A DNA stretch of 64,000 nucleotides, taken from contig NZ_CP069127.1 in the NCBI RefSeq assembly GCF_016811915.1, positions 5,218,501 through 5,282,500 on the forward strand, read 5' to 3'. Position 1 is the stretch's first letter. Every line of letters starts with the position of its first letter. The notes beneath the pieces are model-generated. The model had not been told where the DNA came from. It saw only the letters and a list, made by a program, of their open reading frames with translations, and searched no databases. Below, piece after piece: positions 57,715 through 64,000 of the stretch. The DNA comes from Brevibacillus choshinensis (GTDB lineage: Bacteria > Bacillota > Bacilli > Brevibacillales > Brevibacillaceae). The translations under genes were made by a program, and so were the position numbers.

Positions 57715-59640
57715 TCAGCCTTTGGACGCCCCAAGCTCACACAAGCCTTTGCTGCTGCACGTGCAAGAATCGCAGGAAGAAGCAATGGTCGGCGGTGTCA
57801 TCCGTTTAGTCCCGTCCTTGCGAGACAGATAGTGGATCAATCTAGCAGAATTGAGTACCACCAATACAGAAGTGGCATTGTGGACAAAAGCTCCGCCCAC
57901 GGGTCCGAGTATGCCCGCCATCGCGAGAATGATGGCAGCCGCATTGATCACGCTGGACACGATCAGGTTTTGCCGAATCACGTGCAGCGCCTTGCGCCCC
58001 AGCTTCACTGCATCTGCCACTTTGGAAATATCATCGGTCATGATCACGATGTCTGCCGCCTCGGCCGCGATCTGCGTGCCACCCGCTCCCATCGCGATCC
58101 CCACATGGGCGGAGGTAAGCGCCGGCGCATCATTGATGCCGTCCCCGACCATCCCGACTACCAGCCCCCGATTGCGGTACTCTTCGACACGCTGATACTT
58201 GGCCTCTGGGAACTGTTCAGCAAAGACTGTGGTCACTCCAGCCTGACGGGCAATTTGTCCTGCCGCGCCCTTGTTGTCGCCTGTCAGCATGGCAATTTCC
58301 CCTACGCCGTACAACCGCAGACGCCCTACCGTGTCGCGCGATTCTACCCGTACTCGGTCTGCCAGTGACACCATCCCGATCAGCTTCCCTTCGCTTGCGA
58401 CGAAGACGGCGGTCTGCCCTGCCTGCTCCTGTCCTTCCTGGAGGTGACGCAGCTCCTCTGTGGAGACCCCCATGTCAGAGAAAAAGCGACGGTTCCCTAC
58501 CAATACCTCACGTCCACCTACGCGCCCGGAGACGCCATTCCCCGGATGGACCAGGAACGACTCTACTTCAGGCAGTTCGAGACGCTGTTCTGCACCTGCC
58601 GCTACGATAGCCTGCGCCAGCGGATGCTCCGAATGACGCTCTAGCGCTGCCGCCAGTCGCAGGACATCCTCCTGCTTTTGGCTGTGCAGACGAGCCACAC
58701 CTGTCACTTGCAGTTTGCCCTCTGTGAGGGTACCGGTCTTGTCAAACAGAAGGGCGTTCACCAGTCCGATTTGCTCGAGTGCCACGCCGCTCTTGATCAA
58801 AATCCCATGCTTGGCCGCGCTGCCGATGCCTGCCATGATGGCGGTCGGTGTCGCGAGCACGAGTGCGCATGGGCAAAAAACGATGAGAATGGTAACGGCG
58901 CGCACCAGATCTCCTGTAAACAGGTACATCAAAATCGCGAGGGTAAGACTGCTCGGTACGATCCACGCTGCCCACTTGTCGAGCAGACGCTGGACGGGTG
59001 CTTTACGCTCCATGGCTTCAGCCACTAGGCGAGTGACCTTGGCAAATGTCGTTTCTTCCCCTACCCGCTCTGCCAACACTTCGATCGAACCATTCGTATT
59101 GATCGTTCCCATGAAAACTTCGTCACCTGTGCGTTTTTCCACCGGCAGCGATTCTCCTGTCAGCGCTGCCTGATTGACTGCCGCTTGCCCGCTTTCCACT
59201 TTTCCGTCCACCGGCACCTTCTCGCCCGGCTTCACGAGAATCAAGTCTCCGCGAACGACTTCAGCCAAGCCGATCTCCACCCATTCGTCCTGACGCTTGA
59301 CTCTGGCTGTCTGCGGAGCCATCTGCACCATTTCCTCGAGCGCTGATGCTGCCCGTGCGACCGTACGATTTTCCAGCCACATGCCGAGCATCATGATCAG
59401 CGCCACTTCCCCGGCCGCAAAAATCTCTCCGATCGACACTGCCGCGACGATCGCAATCGTCACCAGCACATCGCTATTGATGGTCTTTTCCAGAAACAGC
59501 TCCTTGAGTGCCGTCCATGCGATCGGCACCCCGCACAAAAATACCGCGAGCCAGGATAGCTCCAGCCCTCCCACCTCTCCGTACAGCCAGCTGACCAGTA
59601 AACCTGCTCCCGACACGATCATTGCCGCTTTTTGCATCAT
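57715..59640 (-). CDS. P-type metal ATPase, ZosA-like
   Basis: A 641-residue P1B ATPase. The CPC metal site is in FCPCALVLATP near 274, the phosphorylation motif DKTGTLTEGK near 318, the SEHPLAQAI motif near 350 and GDGINDAPAL near 530. No N-terminal heavy-metal domain is present, as in ZosA of B. subtilis (637 aa), a PerR-controlled zinc importer. The C-terminus carries a cysteine cluster (SSCDSCTCSSKGLC). The promoter has a PerR-like box. The ribosome site fits ATG 59640 rather than 59649. Zinc or another divalent metal is likely. Confidence 0.9.
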   Translation of the reverse strand: MMQKAAMIVSGAGLLVSWLYGEVGGLELSWLAVFLCGVPIAWTALKELFLEKTINSDVLVTIAIVAAVSIGEIFAAGEVALIMMLGMWLENRTVARAASALEEMVQMAPQTARVKRQDEWVEIGLAEVVRGDLILVKPGEKVPVDGKVESGQAAVNQAALTGESLPVEKRTGDEVFMGTINTNGSIEVLAERVGEETTFAKVTRLVAEAMERKAPVQRLLDKWAAWIVPSSLTLAILMYLFTGDLVRAVTILIVFCPCALVLATPTAIMAGIGSAAKHGILIKSGVALEQIGLVNALLFDKTGTLTEGKLQVTGVARLHSQKQEDVLRLAAALERHSEHPLAQAIVAAGAEQRLELPEVESFLVHPGNGVSGRVGGREVLVGNRRFFSDMGVSTEELRHLQEGQEQAGQTAVFVASEGKLIGMVSLADRVRVESRDTVGRLRLYGVGEIAMLTGDNKGAAGQIARQAGVTTVFAEQFPEAKYQRVEEYRNRGLVVGMVGDGINDAPALTSAHVGIAMGAGGTQIAAEAADIVIMTDDISKVADAVKLGRKALHVIRQNLIVSSVINAAAIILAMAGILGPVGGAFVHNATSVLVVLNSARLIHYLSRKDGTKRMTPPTIASSCDSCTCSSKGLCELGASKG

Positions 59641-59735
59641 GCATTCCATCTCCCTTTTTCTATAGACATGTGAATTTCAGGCATTCCTTGTTGAGAAAGA
59701 GAATCAGACTTATTTCCCCCGTAAAAACAGTGGAA

Positions 59736-59757
59736 GCTGCTGCCCGAAGGCAACAGC
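59736..59757 (-). promoter_or_regulatory. Leader hairpin of the P-type ATPase gene
   Basis: On the minus strand GCTGTTGCC pairs with GGCAGCAGC (one G-U) around a UUCG-type tetraloop, a very stable RNA stem in the 5' leader. A TTTTT appears 10 bases later, too far for a standard terminator. It may affect transcript stability or early termination. Confidence 0.45.
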
Positions 59758-59765
59758 ATCCTGAT

Positions 59766-59780
59766 TGATAATGATTATTG
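59766..59780. promoter_or_regulatory. Fur-like box in the ATPase leader
   Basis: TGATAATGATTATTG matches the Fur-type consensus TGATAATNATTATCA at 12 of 14 positions. It lies downstream of the start point of the P-type ATPase promoter. It could bind Fur, PerR or Zur; match quality alone cannot decide. Confidence 0.45.
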
Positions 59781-59823
59781 ATATCTTTACCTAGGTGAAT
59801 TTTTTTGCGTAAGGGAAATAATT

Positions 59824-59860
59824 TTATAATCATTCTAATTTGATATTTTCCTTTCGTCAA
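59824..59860 (-). promoter_or_regulatory. ATPase promoter with PerR-like box
   Basis: On the minus strand TTGACG (59860-59855) and TAGAAT (59837-59832) are 17 bases apart. TTATAATCATTCTAA (59824-59838) overlaps the -10 and matches the PerR consensus at 13 of 14 positions. This is the arrangement expected for peroxide-controlled repression. Confidence 0.65.
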
Positions 59861-59935
59861 TCCCTTTTTTTCCTTTTCCCTCCGAATGCGTAACTCTGCC
59901 GCTCCCTGCTCATGCTAGTGAATGAGGTGGTTTTC

Positions 59936-60901
59936 ATGCATCGAAAAAAATGGGTAGCCCTGCTCCTCGTACTGGTTGTTTTTTTCGCGGGACTTTTGGT
60001 AGAGCTAGTGTCTGGCAGCTATGACGAACTGGCAGACAATCCGGGCTTTTCCTGGGATGAGAATGTCGTATCCGGCTCCGGCACGGGCAAGATCGTCCAG
60101 CTTTTCGTCTCGGGCGTCATCTCTGGCGAACAAAATTCGACGGGCATGCCGTCCATGAGTCAGCTTCTCACCGAGCAGCTGCGGCGTGTAGAGGAGGACG
60201 CGAACGTCAAAGCTTTGGTTCTGCGGATCGACAGCCCAGGGGGGGAAGTCGTTGCCACAGACGAGCTGCATGCTCGCATCTCTCGCCTCAAGCAAGTGCG
60301 GCATATTCCCATCGTCGTCAGCATGGGTTCGACAGCAGCCTCGGGAGGATATTACCTGGCTACCACTGGCGACGCCATTTTCGCCAACCCCAATACCCTC
60401 ACCGGCAGTCTCGGCGTCATTTTCAATCTGGTTAACTACAGCGAAGCAGCAAATAGACTGGGCGTCCGTCAATTCGCAATCAAGAGCGGTCGTTTCAAAG
60501 ACATCGGAAGCCCCGCTCGACCTCTGACGGACCCTGAGCGCCAAATCTTTCAGACGCTCGTCAATGAGAGCTACAGCAAATTTGTCGATGTCATTGTCCG
60601 GGGCCGCAACCTCTCCCGTCAGCGTGTGCTTGAGATCGCAGATGGTCGCGTTTATTCCGGCGAGCAGGCCAAACGCCTCGGGCTGATCGACCAATTCGGC
60701 GACTTGGAGGATGCGACTCGCTACGCCCTCTCTCTTTCCGGAGAATCAGAAGCCCTGATCGTCCGTTATACAGACCAGCTCTCCTTGAGCAAATTGCTGT
60801 TCAGTATGAAGCAGTACTGGTCGAATCCCGATCCTTTGGGATTGTCCCGCATTCTGGAGCGAGAGAGCTCCCCTAAATTGCTGTATCAATTCATGCCGTG
60901 A
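59936..60901 (+). CDS. sppA: Signal peptide peptidase SppA
   Basis: A 321-residue S49 serine protease anchored by one N-terminal helix (WVALLLVLVVFFAGLL). It degrades leftover signal peptides in the membrane. The catalytic serine is in TAASGGYYLA near 135-140 and the catalytic lysine in IKSGRFKDIGSP near 190. ATG 59936 has GAGGTGG upstream. An RDD-family gene follows at 15 bases, as in the B. subtilis sppA-yteJ pair. Confidence 0.95.
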   Translation: MHRKKWVALLLVLVVFFAGLLVELVSGSYDELADNPGFSWDENVVSGSGTGKIVQLFVSGVISGEQNSTGMPSMSQLLTEQLRRVEEDANVKALVLRIDSPGGEVVATDELHARISRLKQVRHIPIVVSMGSTAASGGYYLATTGDAIFANPNTLTGSLGVIFNLVNYSEAANRLGVRQFAIKSGRFKDIGSPARPLTDPERQIFQTLVNESYSKFVDVIVRGRNLSRQRVLEIADGRVYSGEQAKRLGLIDQFGDLEDATRYALSLSGESEALIVRYTDQLSLSKLLFSMKQYWSNPDPLGLSRILERESSPKLLYQFMP

Positions 60902-60915
60902 CCAGGAGGTGCTCC

Positions 60916-61395
60916 ATGGAAGACACCCATTTTCGCCATCCCGAACAGGTGCTGCAACCGGTTCCTGACACCCCGCCAGTCCACTTCGCCGGCTTTTGGA
61001 TCCGCGTTGCGGCCACACTGCTCGATACCTTCTTTCTGATCGGGCTCAACATGCTGATCTTCAACCCGCTGCGCAGGGCATGGGGCGTACTGGACGCTTC
61101 CTTTTCGTTCATCGATTTGATCGAGATCGCCATTGACCTGCTGTATCTCGTCTTGCTGACCTGGCTGACGGGACAGACACTGGGCAAGATCATCACGGGG
61201 ATCCGCGTCGTAAATGCTCGCCAGACGAGAGGGAATCTGACAGCCGGACAAGTTTTTCTGCGCGAAGTCATCGGCAAGTTTCTTTCCTCGCTCCCCTTTT
61301 CTCTCGGGTACATGTGGGTGGGCTGGAACCGGCGCAAGCAAGGCTGGCATGATCTTCTCGCCAAAACGTATGTGATTTACGAACGGCGAGCCTGA
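60916..61395 (+). CDS. RDD-family membrane protein (YteJ-like)
   Basis: A 159-residue RDD protein. The motif R-V-A-A-T-L-L-D near 30-37 gives the family its name. Membrane segments lie near 36-55, 65-90 and 105-125, with LTGQTLGKIITGIRVVN in between. YteJ is known as an inhibitor of SppA in B. subtilis, and the same role is likely here. AGGAGGTG precedes ATG 60916. Confidence 0.9.
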   Translation: MEDTHFRHPEQVLQPVPDTPPVHFAGFWIRVAATLLDTFFLIGLNMLIFNPLRRAWGVLDASFSFIDLIEIAIDLLYLVLLTWLTGQTLGKIITGIRVVNARQTRGNLTAGQVFLREVIGKFLSSLPFSLGYMWVGWNRRKQGWHDLLAKTYVIYERRA

Positions 61396-61404
61396 CGAAA
61401 GTCG

Positions 61405-61436
61405 CTGTCCCCGCTTTCGAGGCGGGGGTTTTTTTG
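61405..61436 (+). terminator. Terminator after the RDD gene
   Basis: CCCCGC and GCGGGG pair around a 7-base loop, followed by TTTTTTT. It ends the sppA-RDD transcript. Confidence 0.85.
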
Positions 61437-61531
61437 ATCCAGATGACAATTCCTGCCTTGTCCCTATTGTGGGATAGCGATATGGCCGCTACAATTACCT
61501 CCATGCATAGCCAAAACGAGGAGGTAGATTT

Positions 61532-62545
61532 ATGCGTAAAAAGAGTTTGTCCAGCATCCTCGCCGTGAGCCTTTCTCTTGCTCTGTTCGGCCAAATCGTC
61601 CCCGCCCTTGCCGCTGCGACTGCGCCTGCCCCAGCCACTCAGGCGGCAGCAGCCATCTCGGTTTATGGAATTCAGTTGGGCATGAGCGCTGCTTCCGTCG
61701 AGCAAGCATTGGGAAAGCCAGCCCGCAAAGACCCGAGCACCACAGGGGTCGAATGGTGGATCTACAATAAAGATCTCAACAATTACATACAGATTGGCAT
61801 TCAAAACGCCAAGGTGGTGACGCTGTTTACGAACGGCGCCAAGTTCTCCGTCAAGGGGATCGGCTATGGAGCTACCACTGCTGCGCTGCAAAAAGCATGG
61901 GGAACTCCGCTGAGCACCCTGACGATTACTCCCACTTTCAAAATCAATAACAATACACTGAGTCATCCGACGTATTTGCTGAACAATCAGACGGTTACAT
62001 TTTCCATCGATCAGCTCGGCGGCAATAAGGTAGCAGGCGTGCGCATCTCTACCCCTGAGCATTTCTCTACGATCGCAATGGGCTTGATGTATCCGATATC
62101 CTACAGCAAACTGCCGATCAAGCCGGTCTTGACGGAAGATCTGGTAAAGAGGGCTGCGCTCGCTTACGAAAGAGAAAACTTCGACCTGCTCAACATCGCT
62201 CGCAGCAGAGCGAATCTCCCTGTACTCACCTGGGACGACCAAGTAGCAGGAGTGGCTCGGGCACACAGTCAGGACATGGCCCAAAACAGCTATTTCAATC
62301 ATGTGTCTCCAACGACAGGCAGTCCTTTTGACCGTCTTTCCCATGCAGGGATTTTGTTCGGTTACGCAGGTGAGAATATCGCATACGGACAGCTCGACGG
62401 AATCGAAGTTCACATGGGATGGATGAACTCGGCAGGGCATCGCCAAAACCTGCTGAATCCAAACTACAAACAGATCGGTGTAGGGATCTCGTACAAGGAT
62501 AGCCGTGCGTTCTTCACTCAAAATTTCGTTGCCAAAACCAAGTAA
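61532..62545 (+). CDS. CAP-domain secreted protein (YlbC-like)
   Basis: A 337-residue secreted protein. Residues 1-28 form a signal peptide (SILAVSLSLALFGQIVPALA). Residues 40-185 match the CAP-associated N-terminal domain (YGIQLGMSAASVEQALGKPA). Residues 210-335 form the CAP/SCP domain: RSRANLPVLTWDDQVAGVARAHSQDMA, then FNHVSPT and AGENIAYGQ with GHRQNLL. B. subtilis YlbC has the same two-domain layout. Wall or extracellular role, otherwise unknown. Confidence 0.9.
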   Translation: MRKKSLSSILAVSLSLALFGQIVPALAAATAPAPATQAAAAISVYGIQLGMSAASVEQALGKPARKDPSTTGVEWWIYNKDLNNYIQIGIQNAKVVTLFTNGAKFSVKGIGYGATTAALQKAWGTPLSTLTITPTFKINNNTLSHPTYLLNNQTVTFSIDQLGGNKVAGVRISTPEHFSTIAMGLMYPISYSKLPIKPVLTEDLVKRAALAYERENFDLLNIARSRANLPVLTWDDQVAGVARAHSQDMAQNSYFNHVSPTTGSPFDRLSHAGILFGYAGENIAYGQLDGIEVHMGWMNSAGHRQNLLNPNYKQIGVGISYKDSRAFFTQNFVAKTK

Positions 62546-62555
62546 TGAGAAGCAG

Positions 62556-62615
62556 AAAAAGCCTTTCTCCATCACCTGCGAAAGTCTGCCTGTGATCGAG
62601 AAAGGCTTGCTTTTT
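62556..62615. terminator. Terminator between CAP and ligase genes
   Basis: AAAGCCTTTCTC and GAGAAAGGCTT pair around a long loop (about 26 bases), with A and T runs on the two sides. It serves the convergent pair. Confidence 0.7.
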
Positions 62616-62621
62616 GTCCCG

Positions 62622-64000
62622 TCATCCTTTTAACAAATGCTTCATGACTTTCCCCAATCCGTTTACAGGCAAGCTGCTGACGAAGACAACCTCCGGAACT
62701 TTGTACTCCGCCAGCTTCTCCCTGCAGATCCTCACGATGTCCGCTTCCCCGAGCGGGCTTCCTTCCTTTTTCACCACGAATGCACGGGGGATCTCTCCCA
62801 AGGTCTCATGAGAAATGCCGACAACTGCCACTTCCAGTACGTCGTCAATATGGTCGATGACGTCTTCCACCTCGATCGGATAGACGTTGTCGCCGCCGAC
62901 AAGGATCATTTCCTTGTACCGTCCGGAAATGTACAGGAACCCGTTTTCGTCGAGCCTCCCAGCGTCCCCCATCTGGTACCAGCCATCAATCAAAACCTTG
63001 GCAGTCGCATCAGGGTTGTTCAAATATCCTTTGAAAAGGTAGGGACTTTTGACGATCACTTCCCCTACTTGCCCTGTCGGCACCTCTTCCCCCGTATCGG
63101 GGCTTACGATTTTGACCTGCACATTCTTGAAGGGCTGTCCGACGGAATCCGCGGACTCCATTCCCATGATCGGATGCCATCCGCTGACGAATGCCGCTTC
63201 CGTGCTCCCGTACCCCTGTGTCATCGGAATTCCCAGGTCTAGGTACCTCTGGATGAGAGCGGCAGATGCCTTCGTGCCCCCTGTCGATACGTACTTCAAC
63301 GAGGATACGTCCCACTGCTTTTTGTTCAGCTCCTCCAACAGATAGGCATACACCGAGGGGAAGGCAAACATCGCCTCAATTTTCTCCGATTCGATCGTCT
63401 GCAGAATGGATACGGGCTCCCCATCTGCCAGCAGAATCATGGTGTTCCCGCCATGTATATTGTAAAAGATCAGGGATGTGCTGCTCATATGAAACAGGGG
63501 ATGGACCGCCAGAAATCTCGTGGGATGCTCGGCGTGGGGGCGGCTTCCATGCAAATACGTATCGTAGCAGCCATGGGAAATCATGCAGCCCTTGGGTGTT
63601 CCTGTCGTACCTGAGGTAAACAAGATGACAGCGATATCCTCCTCCGTGATATCTGCTTCCGCTGGAGCGGTGCTGGGATACCGTGTGAAGATGGCGGCGT
63701 ATTCGTCAGCCATCTCCAACCCTCTTCCGGCAGGAACCAGCTTGCCGACCAGCTCTCCTGCCAGCGTCAGCGCTTCCGCAAACTCCTCGTCATAAAACAA
63801 AAGCTTCGGCCGAGCGATTTGCAAGATGCCTTCCAATTCAAAGGCAGTCAAGCGCCAATTGAGGGGAATCGCAACAGCCCCGATTTTCAGTGCTGCCAGC
63901 AAAATCGTGGGATAAGGATGATCGTTTTTGCACAGGATGGCAACAAAATCACCTTTTTGAACACCCTCTTCCAATAAAAAGGCTGCCAGCTGGTTTGTCC
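62622..64000 (-). CDS. AMP-dependent acyl-CoA ligase (5' end outside window)
   Basis: The C-terminal 459 residues of an ANL-superfamily acyl-CoA synthetase, which activates a carboxylic acid to its CoA thioester through an acyl-AMP. The phosphate-binding motif ILFTSGTTGTPKG is near residues 116-130 of the visible part. GYGSTEAAFVSG is near 247, the hinge region WYQMGDAGRLDENGFLYISGRYKEMI near 345-370, and the C-terminal catalytic lysine in VNGLGKVMK. A TTG at 63974 is not the real start; the frame stays open to the right window edge and reads TNQLAAFLLEEG there. The substrate is not determinable. Confidence 0.93.
   Translation of the reverse strand, partial: TNQLAAFLLEEGVQKGDFVAILCKNDHPYPTILLAALKIGAVAIPLNWRLTAFELEGILQIARPKLLFYDEEFAEALTLAGELVGKLVPAGRGLEMADEYAAIFTRYPSTAPAEADITEEDIAVILFTSGTTGTPKGCMISHGCYDTYLHGSRPHAEHPTRFLAVHPLFHMSSTSLIFYNIHGGNTMILLADGEPVSILQTIESEKIEAMFAFPSVYAYLLEELNKKQWDVSSLKYVSTGGTKASAALIQRYLDLGIPMTQGYGSTEAAFVSGWHPIMGMESADSVGQPFKNVQVKIVSPDTGEEVPTGQVGEVIVKSPYLFKGYLNNPDATAKVLIDGWYQMGDAGRLDENGFLYISGRYKEMILVGGDNVYPIEVEDVIDHIDDVLEVAVVGISHETLGEIPRAFVVKKEGSPLGEADIVRICREKLAEYKVPEVVFVSSLPVNGLGKVMKHLLKG

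Noticed and set aside
59660..59860. 66-codon minus frame in the ATPase leader
   Set aside because: Its TTG coincides with the -35 hexamer of the promoter, so it could not be translated from that transcript.

Overview
The window looks like a chromosomal segment of a Bacillales bacterium, most likely Brevibacillus. That assignment is an inference from gene content: the suf operon order CDSUB, ATP-type pckA, gcvH, an sppA-RDD pair and a YlbC-like CAP protein, together with moderate GC, strong AGGAGG ribosome sites and frequent GTG/TTG starts. No tRNA, rRNA or CRISPR array was recognised.

Region 1 (before base 1 to about 35.2 kb) is an apparently intact temperate siphovirus prophage, cut by the left window edge. 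Nearly all of it is on the minus strand. Reading from the integrase end leftward: integrase, ImmA-like protein and CI-like repressor on the plus strand; a three-operator switch with a good early promoter; a Cro-like gene and DUF771; several tiny early genes, three of them with cysteine pairs; DUF2800, DUF2815 and a DNA polymerase A; a DUF3310 fusion; PcfK/PcfJ; a plus-strand moron-like gene; a primase-helicase; an iteron-like repeat array; a VRR-NUC nuclease, SNF2 helicase and ArpU regulator; then HNH, terminase, portal, protease, HK97 capsid, connectors, tail tube, G/GT chaperone, tape measure, Dit, a collagen-tailed tip protein, a glycine-rich fibre, XhlA, holin and endolysin.

Region 2 (35.2-40.4 kb) is the sufCDSUB iron-sulfur assembly operon, transcribed toward the prophage. 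The phage sits directly after the sufB stop codon, and one phage-side hairpin lies between the integrase and sufB.

Region 3 (40.4-64 kb) is ordinary chromosome. It holds an AGCS symporter interrupted by two frameshifts, a CoxG-like protein, exoA, pckA, an M20 amidohydrolase, a VOC protein, a chemoreceptor, gcvH, a thioredoxin-fold protein, a 2-Cys peroxiredoxin, an aminotransferase, an Spx/ArsC protein, DUF2797, a polysaccharide deacetylase, a cupin plus GlnQ-type ATPase, a ZosA-like P-type ATPase, sppA with an RDD protein, a CAP-domain protein and a partial acyl-CoA ligase. The peroxiredoxin and P-type ATPase promoters both carry PerR-like boxes, which suggests a shared peroxide response.

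The observations most worth following are: the repeat array next to the primase as a phage origin; a start-less gpT frame reached by a +1 or -2 frameshift; SSB-like acidic tips shared by three replication proteins; a self-contained moron; two related HTH-type phage proteins, one fused to DUF3310; and the double frameshift in the symporter. I did not find a clearly new defence or retroelement system.
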